64,000 nucleotides of DNA from Bacteroides ihuae. Lineage in GTDB: Bacteria; Bacteroidota; Bacteroidia; Bacteroidales; Bacteroidaceae. Of this stretch, positions 34,420 to 44,385 are shown piece after piece; position 1 is the first letter of the stretch, and the number at the start of each line of letters is the position of its first letter. The DNA is taken from positions 124,001-188,000 of the forward strand of contig NZ_FNVX01000006.1 of NCBI RefSeq assembly GCF_900104585.1, given 5' to 3'. A model generated the notes under the pieces. It worked only from the letters and a program-made list of their open reading frames with translations, was not told the origin of the DNA and did no database searches. A program made the translations under genes and the position numbers.

Positions 34420-35085
34420 TTATTTAAAATACAGGACCTCCCCACCGTCGGACTCTGCGTAATTTATTAATAAAGTCTGTATCATCTCAGCCGCCTCTTT
34501 CAAGCCTTCGGAACCGCTATATCCGTTTACAATAGCTAGAATATGTACTGTATCCAAATCCATCTTCGTGCGTTCATTGTCACTAGTAGGTGTGCCAATG
34601 CCTCCAAGAGAATCGCGATAAACAGGTAAACCTTCAATATTAAGTACCCCGCGACCAATTCCTTCAAAGGGTTCCTCAGCCTTTCCGATGCCCAGTTCCA
34701 ATTGTAAACCATCTATTTTATCGGCATCAAAACCTCCGATAGAGTATCCCGTTCGCAAAGAAACAAGATTAATAAGATCGACTAATGTATCAATTTGATA
34801 AAGAGGAATACCTCGCATCAATCGCCTTCGCAATGCTTCGGCAGAAGGGCGATAACGCCCCGGGTCCTTTCCGCATCGCTTGTACGCTTCGCGAGTAGCC
34901 GCAATGGCAGGTTGAGATTTAATCTCTTCTAATCGGGTATCCGAAGTAAGTTGCTCGGTAAAAATATTAATTTCATTCCACAATTCGGCACTATAAGAGC
35001 AATTTTTAACTTTGGCGTAGATTGCTACTCCCTCAAAATGAGGACAAGCAAGCTTTATTTCTGGTGATACAGTAATCTGATACAT
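34420..35085 (-). CDS. B3/B4 tRNA-binding domain-containing protein
   Basis: 221 residues. The core matches the B3/B4 domain of the phenylalanyl-tRNA synthetase beta chain as a stand-alone protein: REAYKRCGKDPGRYRPSAEALRRR (about 68-91), LYQIDTLVDLINLVSLRTGYSIGGFD, then RGVLNIEGLPVYRD and DTVHILAIVNG. Stand-alone members may edit mischarged tRNA or bind other ligands; not known. Cytoplasmic. It lies between M23 (9 bp) and pgeF (7 bp) in the leftward obg-pgeF-B3/B4-M23 group. Confidence 0.88.
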   Translation of the reverse strand: MYQITVSPEIKLACPHFEGVAIYAKVKNCSYSAELWNEINIFTEQLTSDTRLEEIKSQPAIAATREAYKRCGKDPGRYRPSAEALRRRLMRGIPLYQIDTLVDLINLVSLRTGYSIGGFDADKIDGLQLELGIGKAEEPFEGIGRGVLNIEGLPVYRDSLGGIGTPTSDNERTKMDLDTVHILAIVNGYSGSEGLKEAAEMIQTLLINYAESDGGEVLYFK

Positions 35086-35092
35086 AACTTCT

Positions 35093-35908
35093 TTATTTGT
35101 TGTTCAACATGATTCCTGATAAAATACGGCCTGATTTAAGACCCAGTCTGCGAGCCGAAAAGAACTCGTCGTGATGGATATACGTACAGATGGCTGCCAC
35201 TTGTATCTGTTCGGCAGGTATCCCAAACTCAAGCAATTGCATACGATTTGCTTCCCACAAGTCGAGATGATACTTTCCCGTTTCGTTATTCCACTGCGAG
35301 ATTCGCGGCATGTCATAACCTTGGTTACGGAAAGCATCATAAACCTCCTCGCCTACTTCAAAAGATGGTAGCGAGATGCCCGGCCCCACGCAAGCAAGAA
35401 TATCTGGCCCATTGGAAGCAAAAGCCTCTTTCATTACATCCAATGTTCTTGCCACAATAGCTCCCACCGTACCTCTCCAGCCGGCATGAATAGCAGCAAC
35501 AACCTCATTCTCACGATCGTAAAGAAGTATGGGAATGCAATCGGCAGTAGACACGCAGACGCAGTAACCTTTTTCCTTAGTTACAACGGCATCTACTCCA
35601 TGCAGCAATTCGCCACGGCGTTGCTCTGTTGCTTCAATAAATTCTTTATCTATGATGTGCACTTCAACTCCATGAGTTTGGAAAGGAATAATCAGTTCAT
35701 GAGGAAGTTGAGGGAGAGAGCGGCACAGTTTCTGTTGATTGCGATGGACCTTCTCCGCTTCATCACCAGAGAAGGGCGAGCAATTAAATGTTCCGTAAGC
35801 ACCGGAACTGCATCCACCACTACGGGTGGTTACAAAACAAGCGATGTTGGGATACGGACTCAACAGTTCATATTCCAACATCGCTTTATCTTTAGTCAAC
35901 GAAATCAT
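35093..35908 (-). CDS. pgeF: Peptidoglycan editing factor PgeF (YfiH/laccase-domain)
   Basis: 271 residues. The Cu-oxidase_4/YfiH signature is clear: [14 protein letters not shown] (cysteine plus metal-site residues) and [17 protein letters not shown], with the third block [13 protein letters not shown]. Known members hydrolyse or edit muropeptides (PgeF) or act on purine nucleosides in some species. The start ATG overlaps the obg stop (ATGA, 4 bp), so it is translationally coupled to obg; an internal start at 35881 is possible. Confidence 0.9.
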   Translation of the reverse strand: MISLTKDKAMLEYELLSPYPNIACFVTTRSGGCSSGAYGTFNCSPFSGDEAEKVHRNQQKLCRSLPQLPHELIIPFQTHGVEVHIIDKEFIEATEQRRGELLHGVDAVVTKEKGYCVCVSTADCIPILLYDRENEVVAAIHAGWRGTVGAIVARTLDVMKEAFASNGPDILACVGPGISLPSFEVGEEVYDAFRNQGYDMPRISQWNNETGKYHLDLWEANRMQLLEFGIPAEQIQVAAICTYIHHDEFFSARRLGLKSGRILSGIMLNNK

Positions 35909-37071
35909 TTCTCTTCCAAATCTTCTTCGTCGTATTCGTAATCCAGATCGTCTTCCTCTTCCTCCACTTCTATTTCACCTTTATAAGCTATATCTTCATC
36001 TTCGCCCATATCACGAAGTTCTTCTTTCAAACGAGATACATCTTTGGGACGATGGACAATTCCTTCGATCTTATTACTCTCCTTATTCAATTCTTCCCAT
36101 AGGAGATCTTTCAAAGTAGAAATACCCAATCCGGTAAATGAAGAGATAAAGACATGAGGAACGCCTTCGGGCAAGGTTGGTTCTATTTCAGCCATCAACT
36201 CCTCATCGAGCATATCACATTTTGTAACAGCAAGCATTCGTTGCTTATCAAGCATTTCAGGATTGAAGGTTTTTAGCTCATTCAGCAAAATCTCATATTC
36301 TTTACGAATATCATCGCTATCAGCGGGAACCATAAACAGCAACAAAGAGTTACGTTCTATATGTCGCAAGAAGCGCAATCCCAAACCTTTTCCTTCGCTC
36401 GCACCTTCAATGATCCCTGGAATATCTGCCATTACAAACGATTTCCCATCACGATAAGGCACAATACCTAAATTAGGTTCCAACGTAGTAAACGGATAGT
36501 CAGCTATCTTTGGTTTGGCAGCAGAGATTGATGAGAGTAAAGTAGACTTTCCTGCATTCGGGAATCCCACCAATCCTACATCAGCCAGCAACTTGAGTTC
36601 CATAATGATCGTAAACTCTTGCATTGGTTCGCCCGGCTGTGCAAAGCGTGGTGCTTGACGTGTTGCTGTGCGGAAATGCCAGTTACCCTGACCACCACGG
36701 CCACCTTTGAGCAAAACTACTTCTTGATCATGCTCTGTTACATCACAGATATAATCACCTGTCTCCGCATTATAAACAACCGTTCCGCAAGGAACTTCAA
36801 TTATTTTATCTTCGCCATCTTTACCGAAACTACGGTTCTTACTACCCGATCCGCCATGACCGGCCAATGCATGACGATCATACTTCAGGTGAAGCAGTGT
36901 CCAGTAATTCCGATTACCGCGCAGGATAATATGGCCTCCTCTTCCTCCGTCGCCTCCATCAGGGCCACCGTTAGCAACATACTTCTCGCGCCTCATGTGC
37001 GTAGATCCTCTACCTCCCTTTCCAGAGCGGCAATATATCTTTACGTAATCAACAAAATTCGATTCAGCCAT
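35905..37071 (-). CDS. obgE: GTPase Obg/CgtA
   Basis: 388 residues. The glycine-rich Obg fold (1-158) has repeated GGxGG turns ([14 protein letters not shown]), then the G domain: G1 GFPNAGKST (169-177), G2 region ending FTTLEPN, G3 DIPGI, G4 TKCD. The C-terminal 50 residues are strongly acidic ([20 protein letters not shown]), as in many Bacteroidetes Obg proteins. It binds the 50S ribosome subunit and acts in ribosome maturation and stress control. It follows adk by 86 bp containing a perfect 13-bp inverted repeat. Confidence 0.97.
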   Translation of the reverse strand: MAESNFVDYVKIYCRSGKGGRGSTHMRREKYVANGGPDGGDGGRGGHIILRGNRNYWTLLHLKYDRHALAGHGGSGSKNRSFGKDGEDKIIEVPCGTVVYNAETGDYICDVTEHDQEVVLLKGGRGGQGNWHFRTATRQAPRFAQPGEPMQEFTIIMELKLLADVGLVGFPNAGKSTLLSSISAAKPKIADYPFTTLEPNLGIVPYRDGKSFVMADIPGIIEGASEGKGLGLRFLRHIERNSLLLFMVPADSDDIRKEYEILLNELKTFNPEMLDKQRMLAVTKCDMLDEELMAEIEPTLPEGVPHVFISSFTGLGISTLKDLLWEELNKESNKIEGIVHRPKDVSRLKEELRDMGEDEDIAYKGEIEVEEEEDDLDYEYDEEDLEEK

Positions 37072-37090
37072 ACTTTTTGTTATTAGAGAT

Positions 37091-37152
37091 TAGTAGCCAA
37101 GTAATGAGTAGAATTAGGAGTTTCCAATATCCAACTCAATACTTGGCTACTA
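37091..37152. repeat. Perfect 13-bp inverted repeat between adk and obgE
   Basis: TAGTAGCCAAGTA (37091-37103) and its exact complement (37140-37152) enclose 36 bp. On the minus strand the T run precedes rather than follows the hairpin, so it is not a classical terminator for adk. It could be a processing or stability element. Confidence 0.6.
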
Positions 37153-37157
37153 AAAAA

Positions 37158-37727
37158 TTATTCTTTTTCTATTGCTTTGCAAATATCAGCAAAGATTCCA
37201 TCCATAGTACCCAATCCGGTAATATGTTGGTATACTCCTTCTTTCTTGTACCAGTCAATCAATGGAGAAGTTTGTGAATGATAAACAAATAAACGTTTTT
37301 TAATTGTTTCTTCGTTGTCATCGGCACGTCCGGATTCTAGTCCACGTTTAATAAGACGAGCCATTAGTTCATCTTCGGCTACATCCAAATCGAGCATAAC
37401 AGAAACAGCTTGTCCTCTTGTAGCAAGCATCTCTTTCAATGCCTCCGCCTGAGCGATTGTACGAGGAAAACCATCAAAGATAACCCCTTTACTGTCTTTG
37501 AAACTATCGAAGACACTAGCCAAGATATCAATCATTAATGTATCAGGAATGAGTTGTCCCTGATCGATATAACCTTTAGCCGTTTTGCCAAGCTCCGTAC
37601 CATTCTTTATTTCTGCACGAAGAACATCTCCCGTAGAGATGTGGTTGATTCCGTATTTAGCAACAATACGTTCGCTTTGTGTTCCCTTTCCTGATCCGGG
37701 AGCACCAAAAATAATAACATTCAGCAT
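37158..37727 (-). CDS. adk: Adenylate kinase
   Basis: 189 residues, short-LID form. P-loop GAPGSGKGT (8-16), AMP-binding STGDVLRAE and GFPRTIAQAEALKE, LID region RGLESGRADDNEETIKKRL without the four zinc cysteines, then the final helix. It balances ATP, ADP and AMP. It is 42 bp downstream of hpt and probably co-transcribed with it, giving a small purine-salvage unit followed by obgE. Confidence 0.97.
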   Translation of the reverse strand: MLNVIIFGAPGSGKGTQSERIVAKYGINHISTGDVLRAEIKNGTELGKTAKGYIDQGQLIPDTLMIDILASVFDSFKDSKGVIFDGFPRTIAQAEALKEMLATRGQAVSVMLDLDVAEDELMARLIKRGLESGRADDNEETIKKRLFVYHSQTSPLIDWYKKEGVYQHITGLGTMDGIFADICKAIEKE

Positions 37728-37769
37728 CTTTTTTACTTAAATTATAATTCAAAAATAGTTCTAATCCTA

Positions 37770-38306
37770 TTATTCTACTACCGTATAAATATCAGGGTAG
37801 TTGCGTCCATAGCCATCATAATCGAGTCCATACCCAACGATAAAATCGTTGGGTATCTTCATAGCTACATATTTAATATCAAGTTTCACTTTTAGCTTAT
37901 CAGGTTTCACAAGCAATGAAGCTATATGAATCTCTTTTGGTCCGCGCGTTCCCAATGTTTCGATAAGACGCTGCATCGTAAGTCCCGTATCTACAATATC
38001 TTCCACGATAACGATAGTGCGTCCTGCTATATCTTCGTTGATGCCGATTACTTCTTTAATAGCCCCGGTAGACGATACACCTTGGTAAGAAGCTAACTTA
38101 ACGAAGGAAATCTCACATGGAATGGTAATATGTTTCATCAGGTCGGCAGTAAACATAAACGACCCATTTAATACACTTAAAAAAAGTGGATTTTGATCCT
38201 TTAGGTCATTATTTATCTCGTCTGCTACACGCTTCACCTCTCTGAGAATATCCTTTTCCATGATGGAAACGGAGAATAGTCGATCTTTTATTTTAATGGT
38301 ATTCAT
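37770..38306 (-). CDS. hpt: Hypoxanthine phosphoribosyltransferase
   Basis: 178 residues from ATG 38306; in-frame TTG and GTG codons just upstream are less likely, since the -7 box at 38333-38340 leaves a leader of about 20 nt to this ATG. PRPP motif IVIVEDIVDTGLTM (about 94-107); flexible loop SSTGAIKEV; purine-binding KIPNDFIVGYGLDYDG. It converts hypoxanthine and guanine to IMP and GMP with PRPP. Confidence 0.96.
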   Translation of the reverse strand: MNTIKIKDRLFSVSIMEKDILREVKRVADEINNDLKDQNPLFLSVLNGSFMFTADLMKHITIPCEISFVKLASYQGVSSTGAIKEVIGINEDIAGRTIVIVEDIVDTGLTMQRLIETLGTRGPKEIHIASLLVKPDKLKVKLDIKYVAMKIPNDFIVGYGLDYDGYGRNYPDIYTVVE

Positions 38307-38332
38307 CACCAATACATTTTATGATAATGGGG

Positions 38333-38340
38333 CAAAAGTA
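38333..38340 (-). promoter_or_regulatory. -7 box of hpt
   Basis: Minus-strand TACTTTTG, exact consensus. Confidence 0.6.
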
Positions 38341-38346
38341 CGATTT

Positions 38347-39885
38347 TTATTCCACTCCATGCATCATCTTCTGCAATTTCTTCGAAAGCAAGAAGAGAAT
38401 GAGTGAAGCAATGCCTGACATAATGACAAAAATAAGAAAGAAATCAGACATCGTTTCAATACGAAAACCAAGTAAGATTTTTGTCTTTCCAGCCTCTGGA
38501 TAAAAGCCGCCTAACAAACCGGCGAACTTATTCGCTGTAGCAGTTGAAAGGTACCAAAGCCCCATCATCAAAGAGGCAAAGCGTACAGGTGTAAGTTTAT
38601 TTACCATAGAAAGACCGATAGGAGAAAGAGCAATCTCTCCCATCGTATGTATAAAATAGAGTCCGGTAAGCCACATTAAGCTCACTTTTACTCCCGGCTG
38701 CACATCCTTCACGCCAAAGCAGATAAACAAATAACCTAAAGAGAGCAAGAGTAATCCAATTGCTTGTTTGGAAGGAGAAGAAGGTTCCATTTTTCGTTTA
38801 CTAAGGAATCCCCAGAAAGTAGGCATAATATATGCCAATATAACAACGAAGAAAGGATTGAAAGATTGAATCCATGAAGCAGGCATCTCCCAACCCAAAA
38901 TAACACGATCTGTTTGTTCGGCTGCAAATAAAGTCAGCGAAGCACCAGCTTGCTCATAAGCTGCCCAGAAAAAGATCACGAAAAAAGCGATGATATAAAT
39001 CACAAAGATGCGATCGCGCTCTATCTTGGTTAATGATCCATCAAGCAAAATAGCAACAGGGAATACGATACAAGCGGTAAATATGCCAACACTGACCCAG
39101 TCTCCATCCATCCATTTATAGAATAAAGAACCCAGCACAAGTGTTAGTAGAGTCAAGAGAAAAGCATTGCGAAGTTTATGAATACTAGTTAATGGCGCAG
39201 GTGAGGTTACAAGCTCTTCCCGCGTTTCTTTCTTTGCATCGGGAGTGATTCCCAATTGCATTCCATTGGGCCCTATCAGATACTTATTCTTCTGTGTTTC
39301 AAATATTACGATTGTTAGTATGATGACAAGAGCAGCAATCAGAAATCCCCACTTAAAGTCTTCTGGATTACCCGTCTCTCCAAAATATCCGCAGACTAGT
39401 GGTGCGATGAAAGCGCCTACATTTACTCCCATATAGAAAATGGTGTATGCCGAATCAATTCGTTTATCACCCGGCTCATAAAGTTGTCCCACAAGTGAAG
39501 CGACAGTGGGTTTGAAACAACCGTTTCCTAAAATAAGTAACACTAATCCGCTATACATGAATCCATGAGAGAATTGTTCTTTATCAAGCATCGAGGCACT
39601 GAGAAAAAGCAAAAATTGCCCAATTGCCATCATCACTGCTCCCCAACGTATAGAAAGTCTGATGCCCCAATATTTATCAGCTATATATCCACCAATAAGT
39701 GGCGTCAGATAAACAAGGCCGGTATAACTTCCATATACGGATGTGGCCAGATCTTTATCAAACATTAATGCTTGGGTGAGGAAAAGAATAAATATGGCAC
39801 GCATACCATAGTAGCTGAAACGTTCGGCTGTGCTTGTGGCAAAGATCAGATACAACCCTTTAGGGTGGCCTTTAAGTGTACTCAT
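38347..39885 (-). CDS. Peptide MFS transporter (POT/PTR family)
   Basis: 512 residues, about 14 membrane helices. The POT signature ExxERFxYYG is seen as STAERFSYYGMRAIFILF (18-35; the first glutamate is serine-threonine-alanine-glutamate here), and the second signature as FYMGVNVGAFIAPLVCGYFGE (about 150-170). These import di- and tripeptides with protons. It lies 7 bp upstream of the hpt promoter box and has its own -7 box at 39923-39930. Together with the exported peptidases elsewhere in the window it fits a peptide-using lifestyle. Confidence 0.93.
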   Translation of the reverse strand: MSTLKGHPKGLYLIFATSTAERFSYYGMRAIFILFLTQALMFDKDLATSVYGSYTGLVYLTPLIGGYIADKYWGIRLSIRWGAVMMAIGQFLLFLSASMLDKEQFSHGFMYSGLVLLILGNGCFKPTVASLVGQLYEPGDKRIDSAYTIFYMGVNVGAFIAPLVCGYFGETGNPEDFKWGFLIAALVIILTIVIFETQKNKYLIGPNGMQLGITPDAKKETREELVTSPAPLTSIHKLRNAFLLTLLTLVLGSLFYKWMDGDWVSVGIFTACIVFPVAILLDGSLTKIERDRIFVIYIIAFFVIFFWAAYEQAGASLTLFAAEQTDRVILGWEMPASWIQSFNPFFVVILAYIMPTFWGFLSKRKMEPSSPSKQAIGLLLLSLGYLFICFGVKDVQPGVKVSLMWLTGLYFIHTMGEIALSPIGLSMVNKLTPVRFASLMMGLWYLSTATANKFAGLLGGFYPEAGKTKILLGFRIETMSDFFLIFVIMSGIASLILFLLSKKLQKMMHGVE

Positions 39886-39922
39886 GATTTGATAATCTCT
39901 GTTTTTAATTTATGAATAACGG

Positions 39923-39930
39923 CAAAAGTA
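39923..39930 (-). promoter_or_regulatory. -7 box of the POT transporter
   Basis: Minus-strand TACTTTTG, exact consensus, 38 bp before the ATG at 39885. Confidence 0.55.
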
Positions 39931-39960
39931 GTTATTTTATGGGAGTTTTATGACAAGTGC

Positions 39961-39991
39961 TTGACGGTTTTACTTCTAATGAGTATTTTTG
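39961..39991 (+). promoter_or_regulatory. Promoter of nnr (TTG-N20-TATTTTTG)
   Basis: TTG at 39961-39963, 20 bp, TATTTTTG at 39984-39991; the ATG is at 40018. Confidence 0.7.
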
Positions 39992-40017
39992 CAAGCTAAG
40001 AATAAAAACAAAGAACA

Positions 40018-41529
40018 ATGAAGATTTTCCAAGGCAGTAGCATCAGAAAACTAGATGCTTACACAATAGAGCACGAACCTATAAGTTCCATCGATTTAAT
40101 GGAACGTGCTGCTCGAGCATTGACTACAGCTATCTCAAATAAGTGGTCAGAGAAAACACCTATTACCGTATTTGCGGGCCCGGGAAATAATGGAGGAGAT
40201 GCCCTGGCAGTAGCACGTATGCTAGGAGAAAAAGGCTATAATGTAGAAATATACTTATTCAACACACAAGAGAAGTTATCAGCCGACTGCCAAACGAACA
40301 AAGAATTGATAGAAGTAATGGATGAGGTTCGCTTCACTGAAGTAACATCTCAGTTCACGCCACCTTCGCTGACGAAAGCACATCTGGTAATCGATGGACT
40401 CTTCGGATCAGGGTTAAACAAACCTCTTAATGGTGGTTTTGCAGCGGTAGTAAAATACATCAATGCTTCACCAGCCACAGTAGTAGCGATTGATATGCCT
40501 TCCGGATTAATGGGCGAAGAAAATACGTTTAACATCCGGGCAAACATCATCAGAGCTGATTACACTTTTAGCCTGCAATTGCCGAAACTGGCATTCCTCT
40601 TTTCTGAAAATGAAGAGCTGGTGGGAGAATGGAGCTTGCTTGATATTGGAATCAGTAAAGAAGCCATTGCAGAGACCGAAAGTGACTACTCATTACTTGA
40701 ACTAGAAGATATCCGCACTCTCATAAAACCGAGAAAGAGGTTTGCACATAAAGGAATTTTTGGCCATGCATTGCTCATTGCCGGTTCATACGGCATGGCT
40801 GGAGCATCAACTCTTGCAGCGCGCGCCTGTTTACGTTCAGGAGTTGGGCTGCTGACAGTACAGGTTCCGGCACAAAACAGAGATATATTACAGACAACGG
40901 TTCCGGAAGCCATAGTAGAAATCGATTTCAACGATACACACTTCGGAACATTAGCAGATACTGAGGAGTATCAAGCAGTAGGCATCGGGCCCGGACTTGG
41001 TAGACATGCAGAAACAGAAGCAACTCTGCTTCAGCAAATAGAGAGTTGCCAAACACCTATGGTGATCGATGCAGATGCGCTGAATATTCTAGCTGAAAAT
41101 CGTTATGCTCTTTCTTCTATACCGAAAGGTTCTGTATTGACACCGCATCCCAAAGAACTTGAACGCCTGATTGGCAAATGCCAGGATTCTTACGAGCGAT
41201 TGATGAAAGCTTGCGAACTAGCACAGGCCATAAATGTCCACATTGTATTGAAAGGTGCATACTCCACCATAATAACCCCGCAAAAAGGATGTTACTTCAA
41301 CCCCACAGGAAATCCGGGGATGGCTACCGCCGGAAGCGGAGATGTGCTGACAGGTATTATCCTTGCACTGCTGGCTCAAGGATACCCCGCTGAAGATGCT
41401 AGCAAAATAGCCACTTACACTCATGGTCTTGCTGGCGATTTTGCAAAGAAAAGGTATGGTGTGATTAGCCTTACCGCAGGAGATATTATTGAATTTCTGC
41501 CTGAAGCATGGAAGATACTTAGTGAATAG
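40018..41529 (+). CDS. nnr: Bifunctional NAD(P)H-hydrate epimerase / ADP-dependent dehydratase
   Basis: 503 residues, fused form. The N-terminal NnrE domain (1-210) has VFAGPGNNGGDALAVARML (48-66) and VIDGLFGSGLNKPL, the C-terminal NnrD domain (about 235-500) has the ribokinase-like KGIFGHALLIAGSYGMAGAST, VIDADALNIL, LTPHPKELERL and the catalytic-loop ATAGSGDVLTGII. It repairs hydrated NADH and NADPH: the epimerase interconverts the two forms and the dehydratase restores NAD(P)H with ADP. Single gene with a consensus promoter, followed by DUF4831 after 95 bp. Confidence 0.96.
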   Translation: MKIFQGSSIRKLDAYTIEHEPISSIDLMERAARALTTAISNKWSEKTPITVFAGPGNNGGDALAVARMLGEKGYNVEIYLFNTQEKLSADCQTNKELIEVMDEVRFTEVTSQFTPPSLTKAHLVIDGLFGSGLNKPLNGGFAAVVKYINASPATVVAIDMPSGLMGEENTFNIRANIIRADYTFSLQLPKLAFLFSENEELVGEWSLLDIGISKEAIAETESDYSLLELEDIRTLIKPRKRFAHKGIFGHALLIAGSYGMAGASTLAARACLRSGVGLLTVQVPAQNRDILQTTVPEAIVEIDFNDTHFGTLADTEEYQAVGIGPGLGRHAETEATLLQQIESCQTPMVIDADALNILAENRYALSSIPKGSVLTPHPKELERLIGKCQDSYERLMKACELAQAINVHIVLKGAYSTIITPQKGCYFNPTGNPGMATAGSGDVLTGIILALLAQGYPAEDASKIATYTHGLAGDFAKKRYGVISLTAGDIIEFLPEAWKILSE

Positions 41530-41588
41530 CACAAGTAACATTAAGTATTTTCCTCGGCTATTAGTATAACATTATCAGATACATTCAT

Positions 41589-41596
41589 TATATTTG
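41589..41596 (+). promoter_or_regulatory. Putative -7 box for DUF4831 gene
   Basis: TATATTTG, exact consensus, 29 bp before the ATG at 41625. Confidence 0.55.
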
Positions 41597-41624
41597 CCAT
41601 AAACCCGCAAAAGAAAAAGAACAA

Positions 41625-42689
41625 ATGAAAAATTCTATTCTATTTTTAAGCTTACTTTTTTTCTCTTCTGCAACCTATGCTCAAACCAAAGTAACGGTAG
41701 GAGTCACACGTGGAAAAGACTTCGGGGTAACTTATGCCTTACCCAAGACCGAAGTTGAAATAGAAGTGAAAGCTACTAAAGTAACATATACTCCGGGAGA
41801 ATTCGGAAAATATGCAGACCGCTATCTTCATCTCACAAATATATCTATTGATCCCGAAGAATACTGGGAATCAGTAAGTGTAAAAGCTCAATCCATCGGA
41901 ATTCCGGATAGCGAACGAACTTACTTCGTTAAGATGAAGGACAAGACTGTGGCTCCTTTGATGGAATTAACGAATGACGGTATTGTACAATCGATCAATA
42001 TGCCTATAATCGCAAAGAAGGCGCCCATTGCAAATGATGTGCCAACCAAGAAAAACGAGAAAATTGATCCACGTAGTTTCCTTACCGAAGAGATACTTAT
42101 GGCGAACTCGACAGCTAAGATGGCCGAATTGGTTGCAAAAGAGATATACAATATCCGCGAAAGCAAAAATGCTCTATTGCGGGGACAGGCTGACAACACG
42201 CCGAAGGATGGGGAGCAGTTGAAACTAATGCTCAATAATCTTGATGAGCAGGAACGTGCCATGACTGAAATGTTTTCGGGAAGCAGTGAAAGAGAAGAAA
42301 AAACATTCACAATGCGCTTAGTACCAAGTAAAGAGTTCAAGAATGAAGTACTTTTCCGATTCTCAAAAAGATTAGGAGTAATAGCTGCCAATGATTTAGC
42401 CGGCGAACCTGTTTACGTTAACCTTACTGACATGAAGACTGTGACAATACCTCCTTTGGAAGATAAGAAAAAAGAACTTGAAGGCGTGGCTTACAATGTT
42501 CCGGGCAAAGGTCATATAACGATTAGCAAAGATAAGAAGCTTCTTTTCGATGGGGAAATTTCGGTAACTCAGTTCGGTATAATCGAATATCTGGCTCCAG
42601 CCTTATTTGATAAGAAATCGACCATTAAAGTATTATTTAACTCCACTACAGGTGGACTAGTAAAAATTGATAGAGAAGAAGAAAAATAG
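41625..42689 (+). CDS. DUF4831 family exported protein
   Basis: 354 residues with a signal peptide (1-20, ending ATYAQ). The mature start TKVTVGVTRGKDFGVTYALPKTEVEIEV and the PGEFGKYADRYL segment are typical of DUF4831, a Bacteroidales family of unknown function. The C-terminal half has beta-rich segments ending in a GGLVKIDREEE tail. It probably sits in the periplasm or on the outer-membrane inner face. Convergent with the MFS gene, separated by a shared terminator at 42735-42780. Confidence 0.82.
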   Translation: MKNSILFLSLLFFSSATYAQTKVTVGVTRGKDFGVTYALPKTEVEIEVKATKVTYTPGEFGKYADRYLHLTNISIDPEEYWESVSVKAQSIGIPDSERTYFVKMKDKTVAPLMELTNDGIVQSINMPIIAKKAPIANDVPTKKNEKIDPRSFLTEEILMANSTAKMAELVAKEIYNIRESKNALLRGQADNTPKDGEQLKLMLNNLDEQERAMTEMFSGSSEREEKTFTMRLVPSKEFKNEVLFRFSKRLGVIAANDLAGEPVYVNLTDMKTVTIPPLEDKKKELEGVAYNVPGKGHITISKDKKLLFDGEISVTQFGIIEYLAPALFDKKSTIKVLFNSTTGGLVKIDREEEK

Positions 42690-42734
42690 AATTCAGTCTT
42701 TATTAAGCCGATCATACTGTAGCGCCATAAATGA

Positions 42735-42780
42735 GAGGAAGACGATTATTTATTAGATAACCGTCTTCCCTTTATTTTTT
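42735..42780. terminator. Bidirectional terminator
   Basis: GGAAGACG (42737-42744) pairs with CGTCTTCC (42762-42769), extended by weak A/T pairs, followed by TTTATTTTTT. It serves convergent DUF4831 and MFS genes. Confidence 0.75.
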
Positions 42781-42836
42781 ACCTGCCATTTTATACAGGA
42801 ACAAAACATTAAGACTTTTTATTTCGCCAGATGATA

Positions 42837-44198
42837 CTAGCTCTTAATATTAGCCTTTTCTAGCCCATAGCCTTTCTTCTTATCCTCAGCTTTTAACATC
42901 AAAGAGACGATCAAAGCCAAAACGCCAAAAGAAGTAAAAACAAGCATCGGGATAGTATAGTTATAGGTAAGTGTTCCATCCGGAAGAGTAGTCTTGCTAT
43001 ATTTGTCAATCACCCATCCAATAAGCATTGGCACTAAAGATAGACCGATGTTCTGAACATAGAAGATTAAAGCATAAGCTGTACCTAATTGATGTTGTGG
43101 TATAATTTTAGGAACCGAAGGCCACATCGCTGAAGGTACTAATGAGAATGCAACTCCAAGTACAATCATAACAATCGTAGCAAACCACCATACATTAAGA
43201 AGCGGCATAGCAAATAATAGATGAACTATTATTAACATGAAAGATCCTAAAACCATCAAAGAAGCACCTTTCCCTACACGATCATAAATACTACCAAATA
43301 AGGGTGTCAACAAGATAGTACCATAAGGAAGTAGACTAGGGATAGTACCAGCCAATCCTTCGGAAATTCCATATTTATAAATCATCATTTTAGTAGCAAA
43401 CTTAAGGAAAGGAAAAACGCCCGAGTAGAATAGGACGCAAAGAATTGCAATCAACCAGAAGCCTTTATTGGTTATGATATTTGTGATGTCTGCCAGTCGG
43501 AAGCTTTCTTCTGTCTCTCCCTGAGTAGGCTCAATAGAAGCATCAAGTTTACGGTCCATAACATTGTATACCAGAAATGAAATAGTTCCAATACAAAGTA
43601 AAACCAATCCGAAAAGAACCGGCATTGCAACGTTATTATGAAAATATCTAGCAATTGGTAAACTTAAGCTTAGTGCCATAGCAGTACCAATACGAGCTGT
43701 AGCTACTTGCAATCCCATTGCTAAAGCTAACTCATGTCCATTGAACCACTTCACGATAACCTTAGAAACAGTGATACCTGCAGTTTCAACACCAACTCCG
43801 AAAGTCGCAAATCCTAAACAAGCTAAAAGTACTTGATAACTAAACCCCCAAAGGTGCCCTTGTGCTAAAAATAATGGGGAAACAGCATAACATTTAATAG
43901 CAGCACCTGCTACCATAAGCAAACAAGAAAAAGTACCAGTGAAGCGGATGCCCTTTTTATCCAGGATAATTCCACCTAAGATAAGCATAAACAGAAACAC
44001 ATTAAAATAGCCATATGCTCCTGTGAAGAATCCGTATTCAGTAGAAGTCCATCCCAAGTCCTTCGTAAGCATATCTTCAAGTGGCGCCATACAATCTGTT
44101 AGAAAGTACCCACACATCATGGTAAATGAAACTACAATCAAAGCTGTCCAACGTGCCGCCTTTGAATCACTTAGTTTTGTTTTAATAAGTTCTGTCAT
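42837..44198 (-). CDS. MFS transporter
   Basis: 453 residues, 12 membrane helices with a central cytoplasmic loop (about 215-235). MFS motifs: GGIILDKKGIRFTG in the helix 2-3 loop and FGSIYDRVGKGASLMVLG in the second half. The start has a conserved CGYFLTDCMAPLEDML helix. Substrate unknown; the overall look is that of the oxalate/formate or nitrate-like antiporter group, but I cannot decide. It is alone, with a full promoter at 44246-44275. Confidence 0.88.
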   Translation of the reverse strand: MTELIKTKLSDSKAARWTALIVVSFTMMCGYFLTDCMAPLEDMLTKDLGWTSTEYGFFTGAYGYFNVFLFMLILGGIILDKKGIRFTGTFSCLLMVAGAAIKCYAVSPLFLAQGHLWGFSYQVLLACLGFATFGVGVETAGITVSKVIVKWFNGHELALAMGLQVATARIGTAMALSLSLPIARYFHNNVAMPVLFGLVLLCIGTISFLVYNVMDRKLDASIEPTQGETEESFRLADITNIITNKGFWLIAILCVLFYSGVFPFLKFATKMMIYKYGISEGLAGTIPSLLPYGTILLTPLFGSIYDRVGKGASLMVLGSFMLIIVHLLFAMPLLNVWWFATIVMIVLGVAFSLVPSAMWPSVPKIIPQHQLGTAYALIFYVQNIGLSLVPMLIGWVIDKYSKTTLPDGTLTYNYTIPMLVFTSFGVLALIVSLMLKAEDKKKGYGLEKANIKS

Positions 44199-44245
44199 TT
44201 TTATAAATTCATTAATTCAAGTTAGATAATTCCTTCTAAAAGCGT

Positions 44246-44275
44246 CAAAAGTACACAAAGAACTTCGAATAACAA
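44246..44275 (-). promoter_or_regulatory. Promoter of the MFS gene (TTG-N19-TACTTTTG)
   Basis: Minus strand: TTG (complement of 44273-44275), 19 bp, TACTTTTG (complement of 44246-44253). Confidence 0.7.
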
Positions 44276-44301
44276 TCAAAAGAGCAAAATAATAAATACA
44301 A

Positions 44302-44356
44302 AAGCTTCGAAGATAAGCAATTTGATACAAAATCAAAACTCTTATCTTCGAAGCTT
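44302..44356 (-). terminator. Terminator after secG operon
   Basis: Perfect 16-bp arms 44302-44317 and 44341-44356 (AAGCTTCGAAGATAAG and complement), with a small nested repeat in the loop. On the minus strand T-rich sequence follows. Confidence 0.75.
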
Positions 44357-44385
44357 CATTATCTCATGCCTAAAAACTAGATTCT

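Noticed and set aside
35248..36119. Several plus-strand ORFs over pgeF and obgE
   Set aside because: Shadows of two well-recognised minus-strand genes.
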